A model generated the notes under the pieces. That model made no database searches, was not told where the DNA came from, and worked only from the letters and a program-made list of their open reading frames with translations. The position numbers and the translations under genes are program-made. From assembly GCA_016713625.1 (NCBI GenBank), contig JADJOT010000010.1:310001-374000 (forward strand): a DNA stretch of 64,000 bases. The letters are read 5' to 3'. Below, piece after piece: positions 1-6,813 of this stretch (its first letter is position 1; the number at the start of each line of letters is the position of its first letter). Source of the stretch: Candidatus Accumulibacter affinis. Its GTDB lineage: Bacteria > Pseudomonadota > Gammaproteobacteria > Burkholderiales > Rhodocyclaceae.

Positions 1-1066
1 GCATGAGGGCCAAGGTGAGCGGCCTGTATCCCAAGTGCGCGCAGCCGCCGGGTGACGATGTTGTAGAGGGCCGTAGCCTGAATGGGGAATCGCGGCGCCT
101 GGGTCCGGATAAAGACCTCAGCATGCGACACGTTCGGCCGAACCTCGTGGATGTATCGCCGAAGCGCCTCCGCCACGGAAGGCACGAGCGGTGAGACCTG
201 GGGTTGGCGGCGCTTCAGTCGCCAGATATGTAAAAGCCCGGCGGCGAGGTCGATCTGGTCAAGCCGAAGCGATGCAACCTCGCCTCGCCGAAGGCCGAGT
301 CAGCCAATAGAAGCAGGATCGCGCGGTCGCGAATGTCGCCCTCGCTATCGCTGCTGGCGGTGGCGACCACGCGCCTTACATCCTCCCAGCTCAAAGCGTA
401 CGGCAACGACTCCAGCGCATATCGCCGATTTCCTGGGATCGAACCAGCCAGAATAGGGCTGCACGCGCCGGTACTGGCGGCGTGACGAAGGAACACCCGC
501 AGCATCTTGGCGATTCCTCCGGCAGAGATCCGAGACCACCGCTTTGCACCGTAATTGACGAAGTACGCATCGATATCTTGTGGCTGGAGCGTTGCCAGGT
601 TACGGTCGGTGTCGCTGCACCAGCACAGAAACTTCAAGGCGCGGTACCGCCATTGCTCAATCGTGCAGGGCGTCAGACCGCGTTCGTCGCGCATCCAGGC
701 AACGAAGTGCTCAAGGGCCGGCCCGAACGGGACCGACTCCTCGGGCTGCGGCCACCAGCCCAGGTATTTCAACCAGGGTCGCGCGAAACATACGCATGTA
801 GCGGCCGTCGTTGGTGCCAGCCCATGACTGGTTGGCGAAACTCGTCCGTGGACGATTTCATGCAACCGGGACGCATTGACACTCCCGAAGTCGCTGGGTG
901 ACATGTGTTCAGCAACCCACAAAATCGATCGCGCCCGCAGACGTAGAGAATCTCGCGTGCCACCCTGAGCAGTACAGTGCTGAAGGTAGCGATTGCGTTC
1001 ATCTGCCAACGGGCCATCGCGATGGTGGGCAAGTGCGCGATCTGTACTAACAAGAGTTTCGAACAT
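1..1066 (-). pseudogene. Tyrosine recombinase (phage integrase family), frameshifted and cut by the window edge
   Basis: The reverse strand encodes an N-terminal SAM-like DNA-binding region (reading from 1066 down) and then the start of the catalytic domain. The first frame runs to about 300 and ends in a nonsense tail. One base appears to be missing in the reverse strand near 298-301: adding it back restores a frame that reads LGLRRGEVASLRLDQIDL, the classic motif around the first catalytic Arg of tyrosine recombinases. That frame stays open to base 1, and the His/Arg/Tyr part of the active site would lie outside the window. The protein once catalysed site-specific strand exchange, probably for its own element. 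A palindromic core-site-like sequence lies about 120 bp upstream of the start. The single-base loss could be real decay or a base error. Confidence 0.85.
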
Positions 1067-1185
1067 GACAGTCCTTTGAGGTTGAAAGGGACTGTCAGCA
1101 AGGACCTCCAGTTATGTGCTGTCAAATGCTCAAGAACAGGCTGGATGCTGGGGCTTCTGGACTGGTGTCACATATCTTCGGCGGC

Positions 1186-1224
1186 AACATAACCGGCATT
1201 ATGTTGTGCAAAACATAATGCCGG
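1186..1224. other. Recombinase core-site-like palindrome (13-6-13)
   Basis: CCGGCATTATGTT (1193-1205) and its exact reverse complement (1212-1224) flank a 6-bp spacer GTGCAA. Perfect arms around 6 bp is the usual geometry of a tyrosine-recombinase crossover site. A third half-arm, AACATAA at 1186-1192, lies 6 bp before the internal TTATGTT, so the site is an array of alternating arms. It sits between the broken recombinase gene and the point where IS66 sequence begins, which suggests it is the end of the recombinase-borne element. The function is inferred. Confidence 0.6.
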
Positions 1225-1807
1225 CTATCAGGTGCTGTTTCGGGGCGAGGTGATCGAACTCGCCTGTATGGCCCACGCCCGGCGGAAGTTCTTCGACCTC
1301 CATCAAGCGAATGGGAGCCCCGTCGCGGCCGAGGCCCTGCGCCGCATCGGCGAGTTGTATGCCATTGAGGCCGCAGCGAAGGGGAAGACGGTAGAGGAGC
1401 GCGCCCGACGACGAAAGGAAACCAGTCAGCCGCTGCTCGAAGCCCTGCACCTGTGGCTCCAGAACACCCGCCGATCGGTGGCCGACGGCGGCGCACTGGC
1501 CAAGGCGATCGACTACAGCCTGCGACGCTGGCCGGCCTTTGCCCGGTACGCCACCAACGGCTTCTACCCGATCGACAACAACCCGGTCGAGAATGCCATT
1601 CGTCCGATCGCCATCGGGAAGAAAAATTGGCTGTTCGCCGGTTCCGAGGCGGCAGGCCAACGCGCCGCGGCGATTCAGTCGCTGCTCGAAACTGCGCGCG
1701 CGAACGGCATCGAGCCCATGGCCTGGCTGACCGACACCCTCGAGAAACTCCCCTCCTGGCCGAACCGCCGCATCGACGAGCTCCTGCCGCTCAAAAAGCC
1801 AGTCTGA
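1223..1807 (+). pseudogene. tnpC: IS66 TnpC transposase, C-terminal fragment
   Basis: The fragment shows the IS66 transposase C-terminal half: ELACMAHARRKFFDLH, then the region around the catalytic Glu (FYPIDNNPVENAIRPI) followed by GKKNWLFAGSEAAGQRAA, and a short tail ending LLPLKKPV. About 190 residues remain of a protein normally near 500 residues. The N-terminal DNA-binding and zinc-binding parts and the first two catalytic Asp residues are absent. The frame stays open back to the palindrome boundary, so the break is a clean element junction rather than gradual decay. It cannot encode an active transposase. Confidence 0.85.
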
Positions 1808-1844
1808 TTGTGCGCGCCCAGGGGTGGGTGCGCTGAACGCTTAC
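1225..1844 (+). mobile_element. Right-hand part of an IS66-family element
   Basis: This segment holds the last part of an IS66 TnpC transposase gene and an IS66-type right terminus. The last bases, read on the reverse strand, start GTAAGCGTTCAG; IS66-family ends typically begin GTAAGCG. The element stops at 1844, and at 1845 the sequence continues in the middle of a higB gene, so the insertion went into higB. The left part of the element is missing because the recombinase-associated palindrome at 1193-1224 replaces it. Confidence 0.75.
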
Positions 1845-2082
1845 GGTTCAGAACGGCCAGGAGCCTGACGACTGGAAGCCCATGAACACCGTGGGTCAAG
1901 GTGTGAAGGAAATTCGGATTCGTGACGCAGCCGGGACGTTCCTGGTCATCTACGTCGCCAAGTTCGCTGATGCCGTCTATGTGCTTCACTGCTTCCAGAA
2001 GAAGACAGAGAAGACCAGCAAAGCAGATTTGGATTTGGCCTCGAAACGTTACCGCGACTTGTTGAAGGAGCTAGGCCAATGA
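1845..2082 (+). pseudogene. higB: HigB/RelE-type toxin, 5'-truncated copy
   Basis: This is the C-terminal two thirds of a Gp49-like HigB toxin, identical over its length to the intact copy at 5731-6075. It lacks the first part of the protein and the promoter because an IS66 end abuts it at 1845. An internal ATG at 1882 could start a short protein of about 66 residues, but without the N-terminal strand-helix part of the RelE fold it is unlikely to be an active mRNA interferase. It still overlaps the downstream antitoxin gene by four bases (ATGA). Confidence 0.85.
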
Positions 2083-2360
2083 GCAACCAACGATTTGCTA
2101 GCGTCTGGGATGCCATCGAGGACACCCCGGAAGAAGCGGAAAACATGAAGCTACGTTCCGTCCTGATGACGGCGCTGAAGAACCACCTTACCCGCACCGA
2201 AATGAGCCAGGCGCAAGCCGCCAAGCTCTTGGGCGTGACTCAACCGCGTGTTTCTGACCTGATGCGCGGCAAGATCAACCTGTTCGGCCTTGATGCACTG
2301 GTGAATATGGCGACGGCTGCCGGACTTCGCATCGAGATGCGGGTACTCGAAGCCGCCTGA
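2079..2360 (+). CDS. higA: HigA-type antitoxin, XRE family (copy 1)
   Basis: The 93-residue protein has a classic helix-turn-helix of the XRE type in its middle (MSQAQAAKLLGVTQPRVSDL, followed by MRGKINLFGLDALVNM). HigA antitoxins of this length bind the operator of their own operon and neutralise HigB. The coding region appears identical to the copy at 6072-6353. This copy has lost its natural promoter together with the 5' end of higB, so its expression would depend on read-through from the IS66 remnant or on internal starts. If made, it could still neutralise toxin from the intact copy. Confidence 0.88.
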   Translation: MSNQRFASVWDAIEDTPEEAENMKLRSVLMTALKNHLTRTEMSQAQAAKLLGVTQPRVSDLMRGKINLFGLDALVNMATAAGLRIEMRVLEAA

Positions 2361-2450
2361 CCTTCTCGAGACTCGCCGTTCTGCACCGCTTCGAGCGAGA
2401 ATCGTTTTCGAGAACTCCCCAACCACACTCAACCGGCTTCACCACCAGAC

Positions 2451-2785
2451 CACCGGAACCTATGCCACCCGGTGCAGGTGCCACGCCTCCGGGGCCAGGT
2501 CCACGACTGGCGGAACCTGCGCCAGGCCCGACGGACCCTCGCGCTTCAACACCGAAACGCTTTCACGGGACGGTGACCCTCGACCCCACGCGGGTGGGAC
2601 GCGACGCCAGCCGCATCGCCGAAGAGGTGATCGCGCATCTCGCCGGCCTGGTCGGCGCGAAACTCACGGTGACCCTCGAAATCGAGGCGGAAATTCCGTC
2701 AGGCGCTCCGGATCAAGTCGTGCGGACCGTCACCGAGAACAGCCGGACACTGAAGTTTACGAGCCAGGGGTTCGAGAAGGAGTAG
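2451..2785 (+). pseudogene. C-terminal fragment of a DUF499-type ATPase
   Basis: The readable frame begins just after the repeat boundary and ends at 2785. Its second half (FHGTVTLDPTRVGRDASRIA, then EEVIAHLAGLVGAKLTVTLE, ending TLKFTSQGFEKE) resembles the end of large DUF499 ATP-binding proteins, preceded by the Pro-rich linker those proteins often have. About 105 residues remain of a protein that is usually about 1,000 residues. DUF499 proteins are typically found with DUF1156 methyltransferases in defence islands. The family call rests on remembered C-terminal sequence and was not searched. Confidence 0.55.
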
Positions 2786-2884
2786 GGGGAAGACGCCGGG
2801 TTCAAGCTGGGCAGCATTCGCATGAAGACGGGAAAGATCGTCAAGGGCGAAGAAACATCAGCAACAAGGAAAAAAATGCTCATG

Positions 2885-3763
2885 CTATCCGCCGCGCCTG
2901 CTCGCCCTCAATAGCAGGTGAATGAGCGAAAACATGCGGTGAAAAAGGTAGTCCACCTGCGCGGACTCACCGATTGGCACTTTGTCTTTTTCGGTGTGCC
3001 GGATCATAAATGTGTTACCGATGTCGGTCAGTTGGTTCGCTTCCTGTTCAAGCCTGTCACGGAAGGTCAGCTCCGTGGTGACTCTGTCCAGCAGGGCCTT
3101 AGTGCTGGCCTTTTTGTCTTTGCCAGGTTCCAACGTCTTCAACCGCTCCCACGCATCCCAGAGTTTTTCCAATGACTCGCGGCGTACGTCGAGGGCGCGG
3201 TTCAAGAACTTCTGACGCGCTGCTTCCAGCATTGCGTCGAGATCGGCGTCGCCGGTTCGGAAAATGGTTTGCGCCAGGAGGTCATCGATGACGGCGGGCG
3301 CGAGGCGGGTCACTTCGCCTTCGACCAACGCAAACGCAACACCGTTGCGTTCAAAGATGCGGTTCACGTCCTGCGCGAATTTATCCCGGCCGGTCTCTTG
3401 GTCATAGGCGTAATGTGAATGACTCATATAGCTATGGAACGTCGGGTTCAGTGCCGCGGCGACATATTCATAGCTGAACTCGATCACATCGAAAATCTGG
3501 CCGTCGGGAGGTGGGTTGTCAGGATCAATTTCTTGCTTCGGCCACAGCAGGCCGTAGCCGTCCATCGTTGCCCTAAGTTTCGTGAAGTCCGTACCGGCAT
3601 AAGCGTGGCCGTCATCGCACTTCTGGGGAAACGACAGCCCAAACCATTCCTCATCCATCCTGGCGCGCAGCAGCGTCAGCAGCGCACTGCGCGTGACTTC
3701 GTCGAGCACCTCCGCGACACGCGGTTTGGTCGTGCCATGTCTTTCTGTGAACAGCCTTTTCAT
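2885..3763 (-). CDS. AbiJ-like / HEPN-type protein of defence islands
   Basis: This is a 292-residue soluble protein. The N-terminus (MKRLFTERHGTTKPRVAEVL, then RSALLTLLRARMDEEWFGLS) resembles the N-terminal domain of AbiJ-like abortive-infection proteins. The C-terminal 60 residues (TDIGNTFMIRHTEKDKVPIG, then a helix DYLFHRMFSLIHLLLRASRR) look like the all-helical HEPN-like tail that often accompanies it. Proteins of this kind are frequently encoded beside DUF499/DUF1156 genes, and a DUF499 fragment lies just downstream on the other strand. The gene is complete, unlike its neighbours. A specific activity cannot be assigned from sequence alone; RNA cleavage is a possibility. Confidence 0.6.
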   Translation of the reverse strand: MKRLFTERHGTTKPRVAEVLDEVTRSALLTLLRARMDEEWFGLSFPQKCDDGHAYAGTDFTKLRATMDGYGLLWPKQEIDPDNPPPDGQIFDVIEFSYEYVAAALNPTFHSYMSHSHYAYDQETGRDKFAQDVNRIFERNGVAFALVEGEVTRLAPAVIDDLLAQTIFRTGDADLDAMLEAARQKFLNRALDVRRESLEKLWDAWERLKTLEPGKDKKASTKALLDRVTTELTFRDRLEQEANQLTDIGNTFMIRHTEKDKVPIGESAQVDYLFHRMFSLIHLLLRASRRGG

Positions 3764-3805
3764 GGGTTCAATACGCAGCCGTGGCCAAGATCAAGCGAGC
3801 GGTCC

Positions 3806-4219
3806 TCAGTGGTCAAGGTGAGCCTCCCACGGCATCGCCAGAAACGCCGCGGGCGTTACGATGGCAATGCCCCTGAACGGATGCAGCGACAGGAGGTCCT
3901 TGTCGCCCGTAACCAACACGTTGGCTGAAGCGGCGATCGCACAGCCAAGCACGTGATCGTCATCGGGGTCGCGCGAGGCTTGAACGGCAACCGGCTCGCA
4001 CCAGATAGCCCCTCCCCACAAGTGTGCGCAGGCATGTGCCACCCGAGAAGAAGGCCAGGCAAATTTGCGCTCAAGCGTTTCGACAAGTTCGGCCCTCAGC
4101 GCGTGGGAGACCGCAACGCGGAAGGGTGCCGTAAGCGCCTTAATGAGGGCGGCCTGCGGCACACCACCGAACACGAGCGCCGAAACATAGACGCTCGTAT
4201 CGGCAACGACGACCGTCAC
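3806..4219 (-). CDS. PIN-domain toxin of a toxin-antitoxin pair
   Basis: The 137-residue protein has the acidic PIN pattern: an early ADTSVYVSAL with the first catalytic Asp, a mid Glu in RAELVETLE, and a late DPDDDHVLGCAIAA followed by LVTGDKDLLSL. This fits the PIN-family toxins annotated as the COG1569 group, which are Mg-dependent RNases. Its start overlaps the stop of the antitoxin gene by four bases (4216-4219), so the two are co-translated with the antitoxin first. The active-site acidic residues are all present, so it should be functional. Confidence 0.82.
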   Translation of the reverse strand: MTVVVADTSVYVSALVFGGVPQAALIKALTAPFRVAVSHALRAELVETLERKFAWPSSRVAHACAHLWGGAIWCEPVAVQASRDPDDDHVLGCAIAASANVLVTGDKDLLSLHPFRGIAIVTPAAFLAMPWEAHLDH

Positions 4220-4482
4220 GCCTTGGTCTCGGGACCGCGGCCAGCGCGCTCGCGACGCACATCGTGCACAGCCTGTTCAACATCGGCCTCGGTCAGACCA
4301 AGTTCGGCAGCTTTCGCTTGGCCGAAGGCATTCATTTCAGACCACCAATTCTTGCGCTCATAGTCACGCAGGGCTTCGCGCACCAGCTCGCTCATCGTGC
4401 GGTGTTCGCGCCGAGCGATCTCCGCGGCTCGGGCGAGCATTTCCGGCGGCAGAGTGATCGAGAGAGTTTTGGTCGTTCGCAT
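4216..4482 (-). CDS. Ribbon-helix-helix antitoxin
   Basis: The 88-residue protein starts with a short strand (TKTLSITLPPEMLARA) followed by two helices (AEIARREHRTMSELVREALR), the CopG/MetJ-type ribbon-helix-helix DNA-binding fold. The C-terminal half (LTEADVEQAVHDVRRERAGR) would wrap the toxin. It is the first gene of a two-gene operon with the PIN toxin. The start codon lies only six bases after a -10-like hexamer, and an inverted repeat overlaps the -35, as expected for an autorepressed toxin-antitoxin operon. Confidence 0.82.
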   Translation of the reverse strand: MRTTKTLSITLPPEMLARAAEIARREHRTMSELVREALRDYERKNWWSEMNAFGQAKAAELGLTEADVEQAVHDVRRERAGRGPETKA

Positions 4483-4488
4483 GGCCCT

Positions 4489-4523
4489 AAACTATCGATC
4501 TTGCTTAGTCGTGTCAAGCACGA
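4489..4523 (-). promoter_or_regulatory. Promoter and operator of the RHH/PIN operon
   Basis: On the reverse strand TTGACA (4517-4512) is followed after 17 bp by TAGTTT (4494-4489), and the ATG follows six bases later, so the transcript is probably leaderless. The inverted repeat TCGTG-TCAAG-CACGA (4509-4523) covers the -35 box and is the likely binding site for the ribbon-helix-helix antitoxin. Confidence 0.6.
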
Positions 4524-4631
4524 TTGGACAATATCCAATGTTCCAGTGGTTGGGAGCGAGCCGCACGCGAAAGCCCGGTGATCGGTGTGGCGGGTCGCTG
4601 ATGCCAGGGGCCAAGCATCTATAGTTCACCC

Positions 4632-4745
4632 GGATAGCCGATCTCCGTCTCCATCGGCAGACTGGCGCGATGTACGGCGCAGTCGTTCTTCGCGCGTCGT
4701 ATCATGCCGGCTGGCCGACCTTGGGGAGGCGTGCCGGGTCGATCC
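4632..4745. repeat. Imperfect direct repeat A, copy 1
   Basis: This stretch aligns with 5262-5375 over about 110 bp with scattered differences and small indels. The best-kept parts are GCGCGATGTA, GTTCTTCGCGC and CATGCCGGCTGGCCGACCTT. The two copies bracket the DUF1016 relic. No coding role is evident. Confidence 0.7.
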
Positions 4746-5214
4746 CGACATGCGCGGGCTTTCCCCTCGCAACATGAAGTACATGCGGGCGTTCGCCGAG
4801 GCCTGGCCGGAAGAAGGATTTGTGCAGCAAGCTGCTGCACAAATGCCTTGGTTCCACAACTGCATCCTTCTCGACCAGGTCAAGGACCGGCCGACCCGCG
4901 AGTGGTACATCCGCAAGACCATCGAAAACGGCTGGAGCAGGTCGGTGCTCGAACTCCAGATCGAGACGGCCGCTCACCGGCGGGTGGGCGCCGCGCAAAC
5001 CAACTTCGATCGTGCGCTGCCGTCGCCACAGTCCGACCTGGCGCGCGACATCCTCAAGGATCCCTACACCTTCGACTTCCTCGGGATCACGGATACGTCC
5101 AATGAGCGCACCATCGAAAAGGCACTCGTGCTGCGCCTGCGAGACTTCCTGATCGAACTCGGCGTCGGTTTTTCGTTTGTGGGAAGTCAGTACCGTCTTG
5201 AGGTGGACGGTCGT
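4741..5214 (+). pseudogene. DUF1016 (YhcG-like) nuclease, central fragment
   Basis: This region reads as the middle of a DUF1016 protein: DMRGLSPRNMKYMRAFAEAW, then a stretch with MPWFHNCILLDQVKD and TREWYIRKTIENGWSRSVLE, and finally LKDPYTFDFLGI. The N-terminal domain is missing. The sequence departs from the family right after GSQYRLEVDG, where the PDDEXK-type nuclease core should continue. The reading frame stays open to 5502 only through unrelated repeat sequence. Flanking imperfect direct repeats suggest the gene was broken by recombination. It is not expected to be functional. Confidence 0.72.
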
Positions 5215-5261
5215 AACGGATGTGCGCGCCTTGTTGTTCTGCCTTACTCTATTTCGCACGG

Positions 5262-5375
5262 ATCGCCGATCTCCATCCTCGGCAGCAGCCTCTGCGCGAT
5301 GTATGGCGAAGCCGTTCTTCGCGCCTCGTTCCATGCCGGCTGGCCGACCTTGGGAGGCGTGCCGGGTCGATTTTG
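5262..5375. repeat. Imperfect direct repeat A, copy 2
   Basis: This is the partner of 4632-4745. It ends with the same GGAGGCGTGCCGGGTCGAT block, after which the two loci diverge. Confidence 0.7.
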
Positions 5376-5577
5376 GGGTATGGAAAATTCCCCCGGGCGC
5401 TGCCGTAAACCCGGAATGCGCAGCCCGACGGCGCTACCGTCGCTCAACCGAGCGGCCGCCTGGTGGACAATTCCAGATCAAGTGACTCGCCGCAAAGCAT
5501 GACCTCCCAAGCAAGACAAACCTCATCCCTACCGACTACGTCGCATGGTTGCGGAGTTGAAGGCCACCATCTGCACG
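5376..5577. repeat. Imperfect direct repeat B, copy 1
   Basis: This stretch aligns with 6455-6653. Shared blocks include TGGTGGACAATTCCAGATCA followed by AGTGACTCGCCG, and the start of a DUF1016 N-terminus. Differences and small indels are frequent, so this is an older duplication than the higBA repeat. Confidence 0.7.
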
Positions 5578-5642
5578 GCGGGGCTCAAGGCCGGTCTCAC
5601 CGTTAACCTGGAACTGGTCCTGCCCTATTGGGGGTCGCTTCA
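5523..5642 (+). pseudogene. DUF1016 N-terminal relic
   Basis: After correcting frameshifts the sequence reads LIPTDYVAWL, then ELKATICTAGLKAGLTVNLE and LVLPYWGS. This matches the typical DUF1016 opening, in which a PPDYAAWL-like start leads to a conserved ELVLLYW helix. Roughly 40 residues remain with at least one frameshift and no downstream domain. It may derive from the same ancestral gene as 4741-5214, now in the wrong order. Confidence 0.55.
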
Positions 5643-5701
5643 GAAAACGGAAAGTAGAGCACGCTAAGCCGGTTGCCTGCTCCATTGGACCCGATACCCG
5701 C

Positions 5702-5730
5702 TTGCTGCGGCATACAAAACTTTGTATAGT
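5702..5730 (+). promoter_or_regulatory. higBA promoter with operator palindrome
   Basis: TTGCTG (5702-5707), a 17-bp spacer and TATAGT (5725-5730) form a sigma-70-like promoter. A perfect inverted repeat ATACAAA-AC-TTTGTAT (5712-5727) fills the spacer and touches the -10. This is where a HigA dimer would repress. The ATG at 5731 directly follows the -10, so translation probably starts at or near the first base of the transcript. Confidence 0.6.
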
Positions 5731-6075
5731 ATGGGCATGACCGATCCCAAACCCGTCGAGTTCCGGGGCAGTTCCCTTGATGATCTTCGCGCCTTTCCGC
5801 TTCCGGCCAGGCGCGAGGCAGGTCATCAGCTCGATCAGGTTCAGAACGGCCAGGAGCCTGACGACTGGAAGCCCATGAACACCGTGGGTCAAGGTGTGAA
5901 GGAAATTCGGATTCGTGACGCAGCCGGGACGTTCCTGGTCATCTACGTCGCCAAGTTCGCTGATGCCGTCTATGTGCTTCACTGCTTCCAGAAGAAGACA
6001 GAGAAGACCAGCAAAGCAGATTTGGATTTGGCCTCGAAACGTTACCGCGACTTGTTGAAGGAGCTAGGCCAATGA
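5731..6075 (+). CDS. higB: HigB/RelE-type toxin (intact copy)
   Basis: The protein is about 114 residues of the phage-derived Gp49-like HigB family, with the family features GQGVKEIRIRDAAGTFLVIY and the basic VLHCFQKKTEKTSKADLDLA. These toxins cleave mRNA on the ribosome. The start could be ATG 5731 or ATG 5737; the second leaves a more usual distance to the -10. The gene overlaps higA by four bases. From 5838 on it is duplicated at 1845, where an insertion sequence removed the 5' part. Confidence 0.85.
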   Translation: MGMTDPKPVEFRGSSLDDLRAFPLPARREAGHQLDQVQNGQEPDDWKPMNTVGQGVKEIRIRDAAGTFLVIYVAKFADAVYVLHCFQKKTEKTSKADLDLASKRYRDLLKELGQ

Positions 6076-6443
6076 GCAACCAACGATTTGCTAGCGTCTG
6101 GGATGCCATCGAGGACACCCCGGAAGAAGCGGAAAACATGAAGCTACGTTCCGTCCTGATGACGGCGCTGAAGAACCACCTTACCCGCACCGAAATGAGC
6201 CAGGCGCAAGCCGCCAAGCTCTTGGGCGTGACTCAACCGCGTGTTTCTGACCTGATGCGCGGCAAGATCAACCTGTTCGGCCTTGATGCACTGGTGAATA
6301 TGGCGACGGCTGCCGGACTTCGCATCGAGATGCGGGTACTCGAAGCCGCCTGACCTTCTCGAGACTCGCCGTTCTGCACCGCTTCGAGCGAAAATCGTTT
6401 TCGAGAACTCCCCAACCACACTCAACCGGCTTCGCCACCAGAC
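5838..6443 (+). repeat. 606-bp direct repeat, copy 2
   Basis: This is the partner of 1845-2450 with about two mismatches. This copy continues to the left into a complete higB 5' end and promoter, so it preserves the original left context. At its right edge the sequence switches at 6444 to a DUF1016-repeat segment. Confidence 0.92.
6072..6353 (+). CDS. higA: HigA-type antitoxin, XRE family (copy 2)
   Basis: The 93-residue XRE antitoxin appears identical to the product of 2079-2360. The helix-turn-helix lies at about residues 45-68. It is translationally coupled to higB through ATGA. It should bind the ATACAAA/TTTGTAT palindrome upstream and repress the operon, with HigB as corepressor, as in other HigBA pairs. 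This copy has its full promoter and toxin and is the functional pair in the window. Confidence 0.88.
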   Translation: MSNQRFASVWDAIEDTPEEAENMKLRSVLMTALKNHLTRTEMSQAQAAKLLGVTQPRVSDLMRGKINLFGLDALVNMATAAGLRIEMRVLEAA

Positions 6444-6454
6444 TTTTGGGGGCG

Positions 6455-6653
6455 TGGGAATTTTTCATGGCTCTGCCAGAAACCAGGAATACGCCACCCG
6501 ACGGAGCTACCGTCGTGCAACAGTGCAGCAGCCTGGTGGACAATTCCAGATCAAGTGACTCGCCGAAAACCATAAGCGCCGAAGCATGACAACCCTTATC
6601 CCTCCCGACTACGCCGCATGGCTTGCGGAATTGAAGGCCACCATCCGCAATCA
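6455..6653. repeat. Imperfect direct repeat B, copy 2
   Basis: This is the partner of 5376-5577. Its right end (6586-6651) encodes PPDYAAWLAELKATIR, a DUF1016 N-terminus, and then changes without a stop into exonuclease sequence at about 6652. Confidence 0.7.
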
Positions 6654-6813
6654 ACTGTGGGAACTGCGCACCGGTCGCCGGCAGCCTGAGGTCAATGCGG
6701 CAATGGCGCGCGGTACGGCGCTGGAGCCACAGGCCCGCGCGGCTTACGAGGCTCTCACCGGCCATGTCATGCAGCCGCTGGTGCTGGTCGATGGCGCGTA
6801 CTCGGCGAGTCTC
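6586..6813 (+). pseudogene. DUF1016 start fused to the 5' part of a YqaJ-type exonuclease, interrupted by an IS
   Basis: The first 20 or so codons are a DUF1016 N-terminus. From about 6652 the frame becomes a lambda-exonuclease/YqaJ-like protein: QLWELRTGRRQPEVNAAMAR, GTALEPQARAAYEALTGH, then VLVDGAYSASL. The exonuclease lacks its own first ~40 residues. At 6813 an IS4-family element begins; the sequence resumes in frame at 9201 after the element and its target duplication. YqaJ proteins are phage 5'-3' exonucleases used in recombination. Confidence 0.7.

Larger units (their letters stand above)
1845..2450 (+). repeat. 606-bp direct repeat, copy 1 (truncated higB plus higA)
   Basis: The sequence from 1845 to 2450 matches 5838-6443 at a constant offset of 3,993 bp. 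I saw only two base differences (near 2391 and at 2441). The left edge of this copy is the IS66 terminus and the right edge is an abrupt change into a DUF499 fragment. The near-identity implies recent duplication or gene conversion. Confidence 0.92.

Noticed and set aside
5722..5730. TTG at 5722 as the higB start
   Set aside because: It lies inside the promoter -10 and operator palindrome; ATG 5731 or 5737 fits better.
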